Shown in pieces: positions 1 to 9,404 of a DNA stretch of 64,000 nucleotides. The stretch comes from an uncultured Caulobacter sp. (GTDB lineage Bacteria > Pseudomonadota > Alphaproteobacteria > Caulobacterales > Caulobacteraceae): NCBI RefSeq assembly GCF_937900395.1, contig NZ_CALCDX010000152.1:1-64000 (forward strand), written 5' to 3'. The notes below the pieces were generated by a model, which worked only from the letters and a program-made list of their open reading frames with translations, ran no database searches and was not told where the DNA came from. A program made the translations under genes and the position numbers. Positions within the stretch are counted from its first letter, which is position 1, and each line of letters starts with the position of its first letter.

Positions 1-52
1 CGTCAGGCTCATAACCTGAAGGTCACAGGTTCAAATCCTGTCCCCGCACCCA
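1..52 (+). tRNA. tRNA-Met (CAT), 3' part only, probably initiator
   Basis: The window opens inside a tRNA. The anticodon arm TCAGG-CTCATAA-CCTGA is complete and gives anticodon CAT; the T arm ACAGG-TTCAAAT-CCTGT follows, then the 3' acceptor strand CCCCGCA and an encoded CCA at 50-52. An A as the last acceptor base (position 72) is the hallmark of initiator tRNA, where it faces C1 unpaired, so the initiator form is likely. The D arm and 5' acceptor strand lie before the window, so C1 cannot be checked. Confidence 0.9.
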
Positions 53-70
53 AGGGTCTAGATCGACAAG

Positions 71-94
71 AAGCCGCCTTCGGGCGGCTTTTTT
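71..94 (+). terminator. Rho-independent terminator after tRNA-Met
   Basis: A perfect 8-bp stem AAGCCGCC / GGCGGCTT closes on a TTCG tetraloop and is followed by TTTT. It sits 19 bases after the tRNA CCA and points the same way, so it most likely ends the tRNA transcript. It lies just beyond the end of the convergent CYTH/CHAD gene, but there is no T run on that strand. Confidence 0.85.
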
Positions 95-112
95 CGTTTC
101 CGGATCTCCGGC

Positions 113-1606
113 TCACCAGAACGTCTTGGCGTCGACGAGGTCCTTCAGGGCTTCGCGAGCGGCGGCGATCAGGTCGTCTTCCTCATCGCCCAGCACCACC
201 CGTTGCGCCGCGCTGGCGAGGTCGGCGTCGCCGTGGGCCGCGAGATCGACGAGGCCCTCGCGGACCGAGCGATCGTTCAGCGCGCCCAGCGTATCCTGCG
301 CGGCCTTGGCGGCCTTCACGAAGCGGTCGGCGCGCTCGGCATGGTCCGGAAACAGCGGCGCGAGGTCCTCGGCGGCGTAGCGCAAAGTCTTGCCCTTCAG
401 GCGCAGTCGGTGGCGGGCGTGGGCGTCGAGGTCGTCGAAGCGCTTTGCGCGTTTCTTCACCGCCTTGCGGCGATGCTTGAGCACCTCGGCGGCGTAGGTC
501 TTGGCGGAGCCGTCGCGGACCTCGGCCAGGGCCGGATCCGTCGTCCAGTCGCCGGCCTCGAGCCAGGCGGCCGCTTCCAGCAGCACGGCGCGGGCGCGCG
601 GGCTTTCCAGCGCCGCCTCCATCCGCAGATAGGCGTTGGCGTGGACCGCCTTCAGGCCGCGCTCGAAGGCGTCCTTGCCGGTGAATTCCGCGCCCGGCGC
701 GGCGTCGCGCCAGACCTCGCCGACGAAGACGTCGAGGTCGCGGGCGTTGTCGAACTCGCCGGCCAGCCACGAGAGCGCCTCGTCCAGCCGGTGGGCCGCC
801 TCATCGCGGGCCAGGGGCTTGAAGATCTTCAGCAGGGCCCGCAGCCGCCGCGTGGCGACCCGGGCCTGGTGCACGGCTTCCGCCTCGGGGCGCTCGCGCA
901 GCGCCTCCAGGGCGGCGCAGAGGTGGCCGAGATCGGCGCGGCCCAAGGCCTGCAGCGCCTCGCTGACGGTCGCCTTGCCGCTCAAGCCCGCCGCATGCCG
1001 GCGCGGGGGCAGGCCGTCCTCGCCGGCGGCGAGGCCGTAGCCGCGCTCGGCCTTGCTGACCAGCGACAGGCGCAGCGGCACGCGGTCGGCCAGGGTGCGG
1101 GCCAGGTCGAAGAGCGCCCGCGGCGGTCCGGCCTTCAATTCCAGCTCCAGCTCGCAGACCGGCGCGCGCCGATCGGCGGCGCTGAGCTCGCCCCGATCCA
1201 GAGCGGTCTCGATGATCGCGTCGCCGACCTGGATCAGCCGCACCACGCGCTCGACATGGGTCGTGAAGACCGGCGCCAGCGGTCGGTCCTCCAGCATCGC
1301 GGCGGCGGGCGTCAGGGCCAGGGCGTCGCGGTCGGGCTCCGGGCCCTCGACCACCGTCTCCCATTCGCCGCGCGAGAAGACCCCGCCCGCCGAGGCCGAC
1401 TTCAGGGTCTGCTTGCGGCCGCCTTCGCCGTCGCGCACCCGCAGGCCGTAGCCGGCGCGGCGCAGGGCGTGGTCGGGGGTGTCGAAATAGGTGGCGTCCA
1501 GCTGGCGCACCGCGCCCTCGCCCGCCTGCACGGCCTTCAGCTCGGCCAAGGCCAGGCCAGCGGCCTCGGGCGGCAGCAGGAACTTCAGCTCGATCTCGCG
1601 ATCCAT
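113..1606 (-). CDS. CYTH and CHAD domain protein (inorganic triphosphatase-like)
   Basis: The N-terminal ~200 residues are a CYTH (triphosphate tunnel) domain, starting MDREIELKF with the ExExK metal/phosphate motif. The C-terminal ~270 residues are a helical CHAD domain rich in basic residues (HQARVATRRLR near its start), a domain that binds inorganic polyphosphate. Proteins with this architecture resemble E. coli YgiF, a tripolyphosphatase; activity here is inferred. An in-frame GTG lies 4 codons upstream (1618), but the ATG at 1606 opens directly on the conserved motif. Transcribed divergently from bioB and convergent with the tRNA. Confidence 0.88.
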   Translation of the reverse strand: MDREIELKFLLPPEAAGLALAELKAVQAGEGAVRQLDATYFDTPDHALRRAGYGLRVRDGEGGRKQTLKSASAGGVFSRGEWETVVEGPEPDRDALALTPAAAMLEDRPLAPVFTTHVERVVRLIQVGDAIIETALDRGELSAADRRAPVCELELELKAGPPRALFDLARTLADRVPLRLSLVSKAERGYGLAAGEDGLPPRRHAAGLSGKATVSEALQALGRADLGHLCAALEALRERPEAEAVHQARVATRRLRALLKIFKPLARDEAAHRLDEALSWLAGEFDNARDLDVFVGEVWRDAAPGAEFTGKDAFERGLKAVHANAYLRMEAALESPRARAVLLEAAAWLEAGDWTTDPALAEVRDGSAKTYAAEVLKHRRKAVKKRAKRFDDLDAHARHRLRLKGKTLRYAAEDLAPLFPDHAERADRFVKAAKAAQDTLGALNDRSVREGLVDLAAHGDADLASAAQRVVLGDEEDDLIAAAREALKDLVDAKTFW

Positions 1607-1678
1607 GACCTGATCCACTCCCGCGCGCGGGCGCCGACGACGCCGAGCCCCGTAGCGCTATGGTGACGAACACGCGCC

Positions 1679-1696
1679 TTGGCAAGGCCTTGCAAA
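1679..1696. promoter_or_regulatory. Palindrome upstream of bioB, candidate operator
   Basis: TTGGCAAGG directly followed by CCTTGCAAA forms an 18-bp inverted repeat with one mismatch, lying 31 bases before the bioB start in the bioB / CYTH-CHAD intergenic space. It does not resemble the known alphaproteobacterial BioR box (TTATCTATAA). It may bind a biotin-responsive or other regulator. Confidence 0.4.
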
Positions 1697-1726
1697 CACC
1701 ATGGCGCCGGTCCAAACGTGCGCGCC

Positions 1727-2734
1727 ATGAGCAAGATCAACGCGCCCCGTCACGACTGGACCCTGGCCGAGGTCGAGGCCCTCTTCGACCTGCCCTTCAT
1801 GGACCTGGTCCACCAAGCCGCCAACGTCCACCGCGCCTGGTTCGATCCCTCCGAAATCCAGCTCTCGCAGCTGCTGTCGGTCAAGACCGGCGGCTGCGCC
1901 GAAAACTGCGGCTATTGCAGCCAGTCCGCCCACTTCAAGACCGGCCTCAAGGCCGAGAAGCTGATGGAGGCCGACGACGTCGTCGCCAAGGCCCGCGCCG
2001 CCCGCGACGGCGGCGCCCAGCGCTTCTGCATGGGCGCGGCCTGGCGCGAGCTGAAGGACCGCGACCTGCCCAAGCTCGCCACCATGATCGCCGAGGTGAA
2101 GGCCCTGGGCATGGAGACCTGCGCCACCCTGGGCATGCTGACCGCCGACCAGGCCAAGGCCCTGAAGGCCGCCGGCCTCGACTACTACAACCACAACCTC
2201 GACACCGGCCCAGACTACTACAAGGACGTCGTCACCACCCGCACCTACCAGGAGCGGCTCGACACCCTGGCCCACGTCCGCGACGCCGGCATGAGCACCT
2301 GCTGCGGCGGCATCGTCGGCATGGGCGAGACGCGCCGCGACCGCGCGGGCCTGCTGCACCAGCTGGCCACCCTGCCGGCCCATCCCGACAGCCTGCCGAT
2401 CAACGGCCTGGTGCCGGTCAGCGGCACGCCGCTGGGCGACAAGATCCTGGCCGACGGCTCAAGGCAGATCGACGCGATCGAGTTCGTCCGCACCATCGCC
2501 GTCGCCCGCCTGGTCTGCCCCAAGTCGATGGTCCGCCTGTCGGCCGGCCGCGAGGGCATGAGCCGCGAGCTGCAGGCCCTGTGCTTCATGGCCGGCGCCA
2601 ACTCGATCTTCGTCGGCGGCAAGCTCTTGACCACCCCGCTGCCCGACATGGACGAGGACAGCCGCCTGTTCCAGGACCTGGACCTGAAGCCGATGGGCTC
2701 GGTCCGGGCCGAGTTCGTGGCCGCGGCGGAGTAG
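1727..2734 (+). CDS. bioB: Biotin synthase
   Basis: Radical-SAM enzyme that inserts sulfur into dethiobiotin in the last step of biotin synthesis. The 335-residue protein carries the CxxxCxxC cluster ligands (C57, C61, C64 in GGCAENCGYCSQ) followed by the typical BioB sequence and the YYNHNLDT and STCCGGI motifs. I chose ATG 1727 (MSKINAPRHDW); in-frame TTG 1679 and GTG 1718 would add residues that look like leader. No strong Shine-Dalgarno is visible before it. No other biotin genes are nearby. Confidence 0.97.
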   Translation: MSKINAPRHDWTLAEVEALFDLPFMDLVHQAANVHRAWFDPSEIQLSQLLSVKTGGCAENCGYCSQSAHFKTGLKAEKLMEADDVVAKARAARDGGAQRFCMGAAWRELKDRDLPKLATMIAEVKALGMETCATLGMLTADQAKALKAAGLDYYNHNLDTGPDYYKDVVTTRTYQERLDTLAHVRDAGMSTCCGGIVGMGETRRDRAGLLHQLATLPAHPDSLPINGLVPVSGTPLGDKILADGSRQIDAIEFVRTIAVARLVCPKSMVRLSAGREGMSRELQALCFMAGANSIFVGGKLLTTPLPDMDEDSRLFQDLDLKPMGSVRAEFVAAAE

Positions 2735-2743
2735 GGCGGAGCG

Positions 2744-3040
2744 CTAACGGTTCATCCGGCGCTCGCGCTGTCGCATCTCGCCGACCAGGCGGTCCAGCAC
2801 CGGCGTGCGGCTGGGCGCCAGCATCTCGGCCCGCGCCTCGGCGAAGATCCGCCGGTTCTCGGCGCAGGTCGCTCGCATGCGCGCCAGCTCCTCGGGCGGC
2901 ACGCGATCGGCCAGGGCCTCGGCTTCGCGCTCGGCCCGATCGGTGATCCGCTCCAGACGATCGAAGAAGTCGACCAGCCCGCGCTCATGGCTGTTCGCGT
3001 GGCGGGGGCGCTTGCGACGGGGCGGCTTGGACTTGGGCAT
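2744..3040 (-). CDS. Small basic hypothetical protein
   Basis: A 98-residue protein starting MPKSKPPRRKRPRHANS, with a very basic first 20 residues and a mostly helical, charged remainder (DFFDRLERITDRAEREAEAL). I do not recognise a family. The start at 3040 is backed by a good Shine-Dalgarno (AGGAAAGAG) just upstream; the open frame runs further up, but only through a palindromic repeat. It follows murB on the same strand, separated by that repeat, and converges on bioB. Confidence 0.7.
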   Translation of the reverse strand: MPKSKPPRRKRPRHANSHERGLVDFFDRLERITDRAEREAEALADRVPPEELARMRATCAENRRIFAEARAEMLAPSRTPVLDRLVGEMRQRERRMNR

Positions 3041-3060
3041 GGGGTTCTCTTTCCTTGGGT

Positions 3061-3175
3061 TCCTCCCCCGTGACACGGGGGAGGTGTCGCGGAGCGACGG
3101 AGGGGGCGAGCTGGGCGGCGCCGAGAACGCCCCCTCCGGCCCTCTGGGCCACCTCCCCCGCATCGCGGGGGAGGA
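3061..3175. repeat. Palindromic intergenic repeat, CTCCCCCG family (copy 1)
   Basis: Each end is itself a small hairpin (CCTCCCCCG ... CGGGGGAGG) and the two ends are inverted copies of each other (3061-3086 and 3150-3175), with GCGACGGAGGGGGCG between them. It fills the gap between murB and the small basic gene. A related element lies beside rnpB at 23718. It resembles REP/BIME-type elements seen in multiple copies in Caulobacter genomes. Confidence 0.8.
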
Positions 3176-3188
3176 ACTGAAAGCCGCC

Positions 3189-4094
3189 CTACCCCGGCCG
3201 TCCGATCCGCTTGATTTCCCAGTCCAGCTGGACGCCCGTCTTGGCTTTCACATCGGCGCGCACGGCCTCGCCGAGCCCCTCCAGATCCGCCGCCGTCGCC
3301 TCGCCGGTGTTGATCAGGAAGTTGCTGTGCAGCGGGCTGAACATCGCCCCGCCAAACGGCTTGCCGCGCCATCCGGCCTCGTCGACCAGCTTCCAGGACG
3401 AGCGCCCCGGCGGGTTCTTGAAGGTCGAGCCGCCGGTCTTCTCGCGGATCGGCTGGGTGGTCTCGCGACGGGCGGTGATCTCGGCCATGCGGGCCTTGAT
3501 CGCCTCGGGCGCGTCGGCCGTTCCTTCGAAGGTCGCGTCCAGCACGATCACGGTGTCGCCGTCCTGTAGGGCGCTGTGGCGATAGGTGTAGTGGAGGTCT
3601 TCGACCGAGAGCTCGCGGACGACGCCGGCGCGGTCCATCACCCGGACCGACTTGACCACATTGACGGTCTCGGAGCCGTAGCAGCCGGCGTTCATGATCA
3701 CCGCGCCGCCGATCGTGCCGGGAATGCCGGCGTAGAACTCCAGCCCCGCGATGCCGGCTTCCGCCGCCTTGCGGGCCAGGATGGCGTCGGGGACGGCGCT
3801 ACCGGCCTTGATGCGGTTATCGCCGAGCGGCTCGACCCCGTTGAAGCCCTTGCCCAGGCGGATGATCACGCCGTCGACGCCGGCGTCGCGGACCAGCAGG
3901 TTCGACCCCACGCCGATCGCCATCACTGGTACGGACGGATCCAGGGCCTTCAGGAAGTCCGACAGGTCCTGCTCGTCGGCGGGCAGGAACACGACGTCGG
4001 CTGGACCGCCGACCCGGAACCAGGTGAACGGCGCCAGCGGCTCGTCGATCAGCAGCTTGCCGCGGACGGTCGGGAGATGATTTTTCCAAGTCAT
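3189..4094 (-). CDS. murB: UDP-N-acetylenolpyruvoylglucosamine reductase
   Basis: FAD enzyme that reduces UDP-GlcNAc-enolpyruvate to UDP-MurNAc in cytosolic peptidoglycan synthesis. The 301-residue protein shows the FAD-binding GSNLLVRD (res. 63-70) and IPGTIGGAVIMNAG (res. 124-137) motifs, YRHS (res. 171-174), the catalytic-Ser region GGSTFKNP (res. 221-228) and the C-terminal Glu in DWEIKRIG. I chose ATG 4094 (MTWKNHLPTV), preceded by GGGGAGAT; the longer frame only reads a repeat. It follows murC on the same strand, with repeat 4106-4228 in the gap. Confidence 0.96.
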   Translation of the reverse strand: MTWKNHLPTVRGKLLIDEPLAPFTWFRVGGPADVVFLPADEQDLSDFLKALDPSVPVMAIGVGSNLLVRDAGVDGVIIRLGKGFNGVEPLGDNRIKAGSAVPDAILARKAAEAGIAGLEFYAGIPGTIGGAVIMNAGCYGSETVNVVKSVRVMDRAGVVRELSVEDLHYTYRHSALQDGDTVIVLDATFEGTADAPEAIKARMAEITARRETTQPIREKTGGSTFKNPPGRSSWKLVDEAGWRGKPFGGAMFSPLHSNFLINTGEATAADLEGLGEAVRADVKAKTGVQLDWEIKRIGRPG

Positions 4095-4105
4095 CGATAG
4101 ATCTC

Positions 4106-4228
4106 CCCTTCTCCCCTTGCGGGAGAAGGTGTCAGCCGCGGGCTGACGGATGAGGGGTTTCTCGGCGTCGCCACGCGACCCCTCATCCGGCCGCTGCGCG
4201 GCCACCTTCTCCCGCAAGGGGAGAAGGG
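4106..4228. repeat. Palindromic intergenic repeat, CTTCTCCC family
   Basis: A perfect 26-bp inverted repeat (4106-4131 and 4203-4228) encloses a second pair, GGATGAGGGGT / ACCCCTCATCC type, giving a long stem. It fills the murC-murB gap. Its outer arm supplies part of the Shine-Dalgarno of murB (GGGGAG at 4103-4108). Confidence 0.85.
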
Positions 4229-4245
4229 AGGGATCGAGGTCGACT

Positions 4246-5662
<1,417 letters not shown>

Positions 5663-5664
<2 letters not shown>

Positions 5665-6187
5665 GACGAGCCGATTAGACCAATTCCGCGCGGCGCGAAA
5701 CGCCCTCTTAGCCTTCAGTTTGTGGACAGGGCCGGTGATGGCTCAAACCCCATCCGCGCCGCCCTCCCCTTCAGCGCCGCTTGAGCTTCGGCTGGCGGAC
5801 GTGGGGCGCTTTGCGACCTTTGTCGACATGGGCGGCGTCCAGTGGACGGGCCGCGCAGCCAAGCTTCGCGTGCTGCAGGTCGCCGAAGGCGGCTTCAAGG
5901 CGGGGACGGAAGAGTTCTGGGGCGGTTGGCGTCACGAGGTCATCGACTGCCAGGCCCGCACGATCGCCCACGCGGGCTTTTCCAGCGTCCGGGCGGGGGG
6001 CCGCGAAGGCCCGCTGACCGGCGACCAGCGCCCGGCCCAGCCCTTGCCGGCGGGCAGCACGGACGAGGCCGTGGCCAAGGTCGTCTGCGACGGCTGGCGG
6101 CCGTTCGCCAAGGTCCCGGTCGCGACCAGCGTCGAGCGGGCGGTCGACCTTGGCCGGCCGCTGATCGAAACCGGCGCCGAGCCCTGA
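5663..6187 (+). CDS. Secreted protein, surface-adhesin E-like
   Basis: A 174-residue protein with an N-terminal signal peptide (basic residues, ALLAFSLWTGPVMA then QTPSA). The mature part has one segment (FATFVDMGGVQW ... EVIDCQARTIAHAGF ... VAKVVCDGW) whose two Cys and aromatic pattern resemble the Adhesin_E family; the match is by eye. The start at 5663 keeps the whole signal peptide but has a weak ribosome site; ATG 5738 (MAQTPSA) would remove it. It stands alone between murC and the convergent 6293 gene. Confidence 0.65.
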
Positions 6188-6210
6188 GCAGAATAGGCCC
6201 TGAACACGAA

Positions 6211-6246
6211 AAAGCCCCCGCCAGCGGTCCTGGCGGGGGCTCTTCT
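6211..6246. terminator. Bidirectional terminator
   Basis: A perfect 12-bp stem AGCCCCCGCCAG / CTGGCGGGGGCT with loop CGGTC (6213-6241) has A residues on its left and TCTTCT on its right. It lies between two convergent genes (ending 6187 and 6293) and can serve both. Confidence 0.85.
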
Positions 6247-6292
6247 GTCTTGTGGTCCAGCCGACGCGTCGGCTTGCTGACCTAAGCGAGGC

Positions 6293-6604
6293 TTACGCGC
6301 CGCCCGGGAAGCGGAACGGAACCTTCACCGAACCGGTCTTGGCGCCCATCGGCAGCTTTTCAGCGATGCACATGGCGGCCTTGTCGAAGCCCTTGCCGGC
6401 GGCGCTGTTGTCGACGACCTTGCAGTCCGACAGCTTGCCGTCGGCGGCGTTGCATTCCAGCATCACCTGAGCCGCGTCGCGGGTGTTGGCGAACTGCTGC
6501 AGGCAGCGGCCCATTTGGTCTTCAAAGCCACCGGCGGCCGAAGCGGCCTGAGCCACGAAGAAGCTACCCGCGAGACCCGCGGCGATCGCGATCGAGAATT
6601 TCAT
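6293..6604 (-). CDS. Small secreted protein with a TonB-C-like domain
   Basis: A 103-residue protein with a clear signal peptide (MKFSIAIAAGLAGSFFVAQA, cleavage near ASA-AGG). The mature part (MLECNAADGKLSDCKVVDNS, AGKGFDKAAMCIAEKL, GSVKVPFRFPGG) follows the pattern of the TonB C-terminal fold: a C-x-V strand with DG-LSDC, a helix, and a last VPxRF strand. There is no transmembrane anchor or Pro-rich linker, so it is not a canonical TonB. ATG 6604 is chosen because the signal peptide starts there. It lies on the murG strand, downstream of it. Confidence 0.75.
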   Translation of the reverse strand: MKFSIAIAAGLAGSFFVAQAASAAGGFEDQMGRCLQQFANTRDAAQVMLECNAADGKLSDCKVVDNSAAGKGFDKAAMCIAEKLPMGAKTGSVKVPFRFPGGA

Positions 6605-6762
6605 AAGAGGCGCCCATCCCTTGTGTGCGGCAAACAAACTTGATGCGCGGTTTGTCGCAGAGAAGAGCTAATGAACGCCCAAGCATCGCGGTTAATCGTT
6701 TGCCAATATGGTGAACGGCGCGCGGGGCGTTAGGCTTACCCGCCGCGCGCGCTTGTCCGCCT

Positions 6763-7848
6763 CTAGCGGGCGGTCCGCTCCACCAGATCCGCCAGCGCCT
6801 CGGCCGCGTCCGGCTTGGCCACCGAGCGGGCGCCCGCCGCCATCCGACCCAGACGCTCCGGATCCTTGAGCAGGGCGTTCAGGGCGCCGGCCATGGCGTC
6901 GACCGTCAACTCGTCCTCAAGGCACACGGCGGCGCCGCCCGCCTCTTCCAGGAGCTTGGCGTTCAAGCGCTGGTGGTCGTCGGCGGCGATCTTCAGCGGC
7001 ACCAGGATCGAAGGCCGGCCGGCGACCGCCAGCTCGGTGCAGGTCGAGGCGCCCGAACGGCCGATGACCAGGTGCGACTGGCGCAGATAGCCGGCCATGT
7101 CGCGGAAGAACGGCGCGACCTCGCAATCGACCATGGCGTTGCGATAGGTCTTGCGGGCCTGCTCCATGCTCTCAGGCCGAGCCTGCTGGAAGACCTTCAG
7201 ACGCGAGCGCAGGTCCTCGGGCAGCTTGGCCACGGCCTCGGGGATCAGCTCCGACAGCAGGCGCGCGCCCTGGCTGCCGCCGGTGACCAGGATGCGCAGC
7301 TGCACCTCGGGCGGCATATACGGAACGTCGTACAGCGCGCGGACCGGGGGGCGGACCGGGTTGCCGACCACATGGGCGCGGGACTTCACGGCCGGCTTGG
7401 CCATCTCCAGGGTCGGGAAGGCGCAGGCGACCTCGTCGACCTTGGGCGCCAGGAAGCGGTTAACCCGGCCCAGGACCGCGTTCTGTTCATGAATAACGGT
7501 GCGCCGGCCCTGGCTCAGCGCGCCGAGCAGCGCGGGCAAGGCGGGATAGCCGCCGAACCCGACGACGACCGCCGGATCCAGGCGCTTGAAGGCCGCCCGG
7601 GCCTCCATCACGCCCTGCAGCACGACGACGCCGGCCTTGACCATGCCCAGCGGGTCATTGGCCTTGGCGGTGGCGGCCGAGAGCGCCAGGCGCTCCTGCG
7701 CCGGGAACTTGTCCGCATAGAGCGCGCCGCGCTCGTCGGTGGCCAGCACGATGCGCCAGCCGCGGGCGGCGAGCGCCTCGGCCAGGGCCTGGGCGGGGAA
7801 AAGGTGTCCGCCGGTCCCACCGGCGGCGACGACAGCCAGCTTGTTCAT
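6763..7848 (-). CDS. murG: Undecaprenyl-PP-MurNAc-pentapeptide GlcNAc transferase
   Basis: Adds GlcNAc to lipid I to make lipid II on the inner face of the membrane. The 361-residue GT-B protein has GGTGGHLFPAQALAEAL (res. 10-26), FGGYPALPAL, HEQNAVLGRVNR, VTGGSQGA and the UDP-GlcNAc-binding stretch SGASTCTELAVAGRPSILVP. Its start lies one base from the ftsW stop (TGA then ATG), so the two are translationally coupled. Confidence 0.97.
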   Translation of the reverse strand: MNKLAVVAAGGTGGHLFPAQALAEALAARGWRIVLATDERGALYADKFPAQERLALSAATAKANDPLGMVKAGVVVLQGVMEARAAFKRLDPAVVVGFGGYPALPALLGALSQGRRTVIHEQNAVLGRVNRFLAPKVDEVACAFPTLEMAKPAVKSRAHVVGNPVRPPVRALYDVPYMPPEVQLRILVTGGSQGARLLSELIPEAVAKLPEDLRSRLKVFQQARPESMEQARKTYRNAMVDCEVAPFFRDMAGYLRQSHLVIGRSGASTCTELAVAGRPSILVPLKIAADDHQRLNAKLLEEAGGAAVCLEDELTVDAMAGALNALLKDPERLGRMAAGARSVAKPDAAEALADLVERTAR

Positions 7849-7849
7849 G

Positions 7850-9022
7850 TCAGGCGTAAGCGCCCTGCGGGGCGAGCTCGCCCGTCACGCCGTAAGCGCC
7901 GGGACGCTTCCGCACCAAGGCCAGGGCCATGCCCAGCGTCAAACCCATCGCGAGCATCGAAGAGCCCCCGTAACTGATGAACGGGAGCGTCATGCCCTTC
8001 GTCGGGATCATGTTCAAGTTCACCGCGATATTGATGATGGCCTGCTGACCCAAAAGCACGAAAAGTCCGGCCGCCGCGACCTGTTCGAAGGGGTCGTTCA
8101 GCTTCATGGCCTTATAGAGGCCGCGCACCACCACGAAGGCGAAAAGCGCGATCAGGGCCCAGGAAAACACCAGGCCATATTCCTCGGCGGCCACCGAATA
8201 GATGAAGTCGGTGTGCAGATCGGGCACGTGGCGCTTCATCACCCCCTCGCCCGGTCCCCGACCGAACAGGCCGCCGGCGCGGATCGCCTCGGCGGCGCGG
8301 GTGATCTGGTGGGTGTCGGCCTGGTCGGGGCTGAGGAACTTCTGCACGCGGGCGTGCACGTGGTCGAACAGGAAGTAGGTCGAGCACAGGCCCGCGATCG
8401 CGACGCCGCCCAGCCCCATGATCCAGGAGATCGGCACGCCGGCCATCCAGAACGCCGCGCCGAACGCCACGGTAATCAGCACGGTCTGGCCGACGTCCGG
8501 CTGCACCAACAGCAGGGCCACGGCGATGAAGTAGAGCAGGAAGGCGATCGAGACGCCCGGCACGCCCTCGCCCTTCTGCCCCTCGGCGAACATCCACGAG
8601 ACCAGCACGATCAGGGCCGGCTTCATGAACTCGGAGGGTTGCAGGGTGAAGCCGCCGAACTGCAGCCAGCGGGTCGCGCCCTTGGCGTTGTGGCCGATGA
8701 ACGGCAGGGCGATCATGATCGCGATCGCGCCGATATAGATAAAGAAGGCCGCGCGCCGGATTCCCTTGGGCGACAGCATCGACACCAGCAGCATCAGCAC
8801 CGACGAGGCGCTGGCGAAGAAGCACATGCGGATCGCGAAGTGGAACTGGTCGTCGATGCCGATCCGCTGCGCCGCGGCCGGGCTGGACGCGAACGACAGC
8901 AGCATGCCCAGCGTCGCCAGGATCGCCGTCGCCCCCAGCAGCCAGCGGTCCGTCGTCCACCACCACAGGCCGAGCGCGGTGCGGTCGGTGCGGGCGAAGG
9001 CGTGTGTCGCGTTGGAGGCCAT
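7850..9022 (-). CDS. ftsW: SEDS peptidoglycan polymerase of the divisome
   Basis: Polytopic (about 10 helices) lipid II polymerase that works with FtsI at the septum. The 390-residue protein contains RWLQFGGFTLQPSEFMKPA and, near the C terminus, PFISYGGSSM, both SEDS signatures; its position just before murG argues for FtsW over RodA. The upstream region holds three GANTC sites. In this genome ftsW is separated from murD by 5.4 kb of other genes. Confidence 0.96.
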   Translation of the reverse strand: MASNATHAFARTDRTALGLWWWTTDRWLLGATAILATLGMLLSFASSPAAAQRIGIDDQFHFAIRMCFFASASSVLMLLVSMLSPKGIRRAAFFIYIGAIAIMIALPFIGHNAKGATRWLQFGGFTLQPSEFMKPALIVLVSWMFAEGQKGEGVPGVSIAFLLYFIAVALLLVQPDVGQTVLITVAFGAAFWMAGVPISWIMGLGGVAIAGLCSTYFLFDHVHARVQKFLSPDQADTHQITRAAEAIRAGGLFGRGPGEGVMKRHVPDLHTDFIYSVAAEEYGLVFSWALIALFAFVVVRGLYKAMKLNDPFEQVAAAGLFVLLGQQAIINIAVNLNMIPTKGMTLPFISYGGSSMLAMGLTLGMALALVRKRPGAYGVTGELAPQGAYA

Positions 9023-9030
9023 GGGGCGGA

Positions 9031-9108
9031 GAGTCGGATCGCAGGGTTAATCAAACCTTGCTTGACCAGAGTCATGCGGTGGAAAAGCGGCGGATAGGCG
9101 GGAGACTC
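9031..9108. promoter_or_regulatory. Three GANTC (CcrM) sites upstream of ftsW
   Basis: GAGTC at 9031-9035, GAGTC at 9069-9073 and GACTC at 9104-9108 fall in the 100 bases before the ftsW start, spaced 38 and 35 bases. GANTC is the CcrM methylation site; in Caulobacter, GcrA acts at methylated GANTC promoters. The regulatory role is inferred. Confidence 0.5.
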
Positions 9109-9122
9109 CGCCCGCGCCGGCT

Positions 9123-9398
9123 TCAGCGCAACTCGAAATAAGCGGTATCGCCGCCCTCGGTGTGGGCGATCACCGACACGCGCAGCACGAGGCCGTCATC
9201 CAGGGTCAACCTGCACTCGCCCGCGCGGAAGGCGCGGCGCAGCAGGTCGGGATCGGCCACCACGCTACCCTTGCCGCCCCGCTTGGCGCTCTGGCCGTCG
9301 GCGAACAGGATCGAGAAGGATACCGCCCGCTCCTCGCCTGAGAGCCCCAACGCGCCGAGCCCCGTTCGAGGGGCCTTCAAGACCTTGACCATAGCCAT
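9123..9398 (-). CDS. Small hypothetical protein
   Basis: A 91-residue soluble protein (MAMVKVLKAPRTGLG ... DDGLVLRVSVIAHTEGGDTAYFELR) with predicted beta strands and no signal or membrane segment. I do not recognise a family. The start has a Shine-Dalgarno GAGGAA at good spacing, but that sequence forms one arm of a hairpin (9405-9419). It lies upstream of ftsW on the same strand, about 100 bases away, and is divergent from the DUF6481 gene. Confidence 0.7.
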   Translation of the reverse strand: MAMVKVLKAPRTGLGALGLSGEERAVSFSILFADGQSAKRGGKGSVVADPDLLRRAFRAGECRLTLDDGLVLRVSVIAHTEGGDTAYFELR

Positions 9399-9404
9399 GC
9401 AATT

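Noticed and set aside
6690..6705. CtrA-like site TTAA-TCGTTTG-CCAA upstream of the 6293-6604 gene
   Set aside because: Only 6 of 8 fixed bases match, which is expected by chance at this scale.
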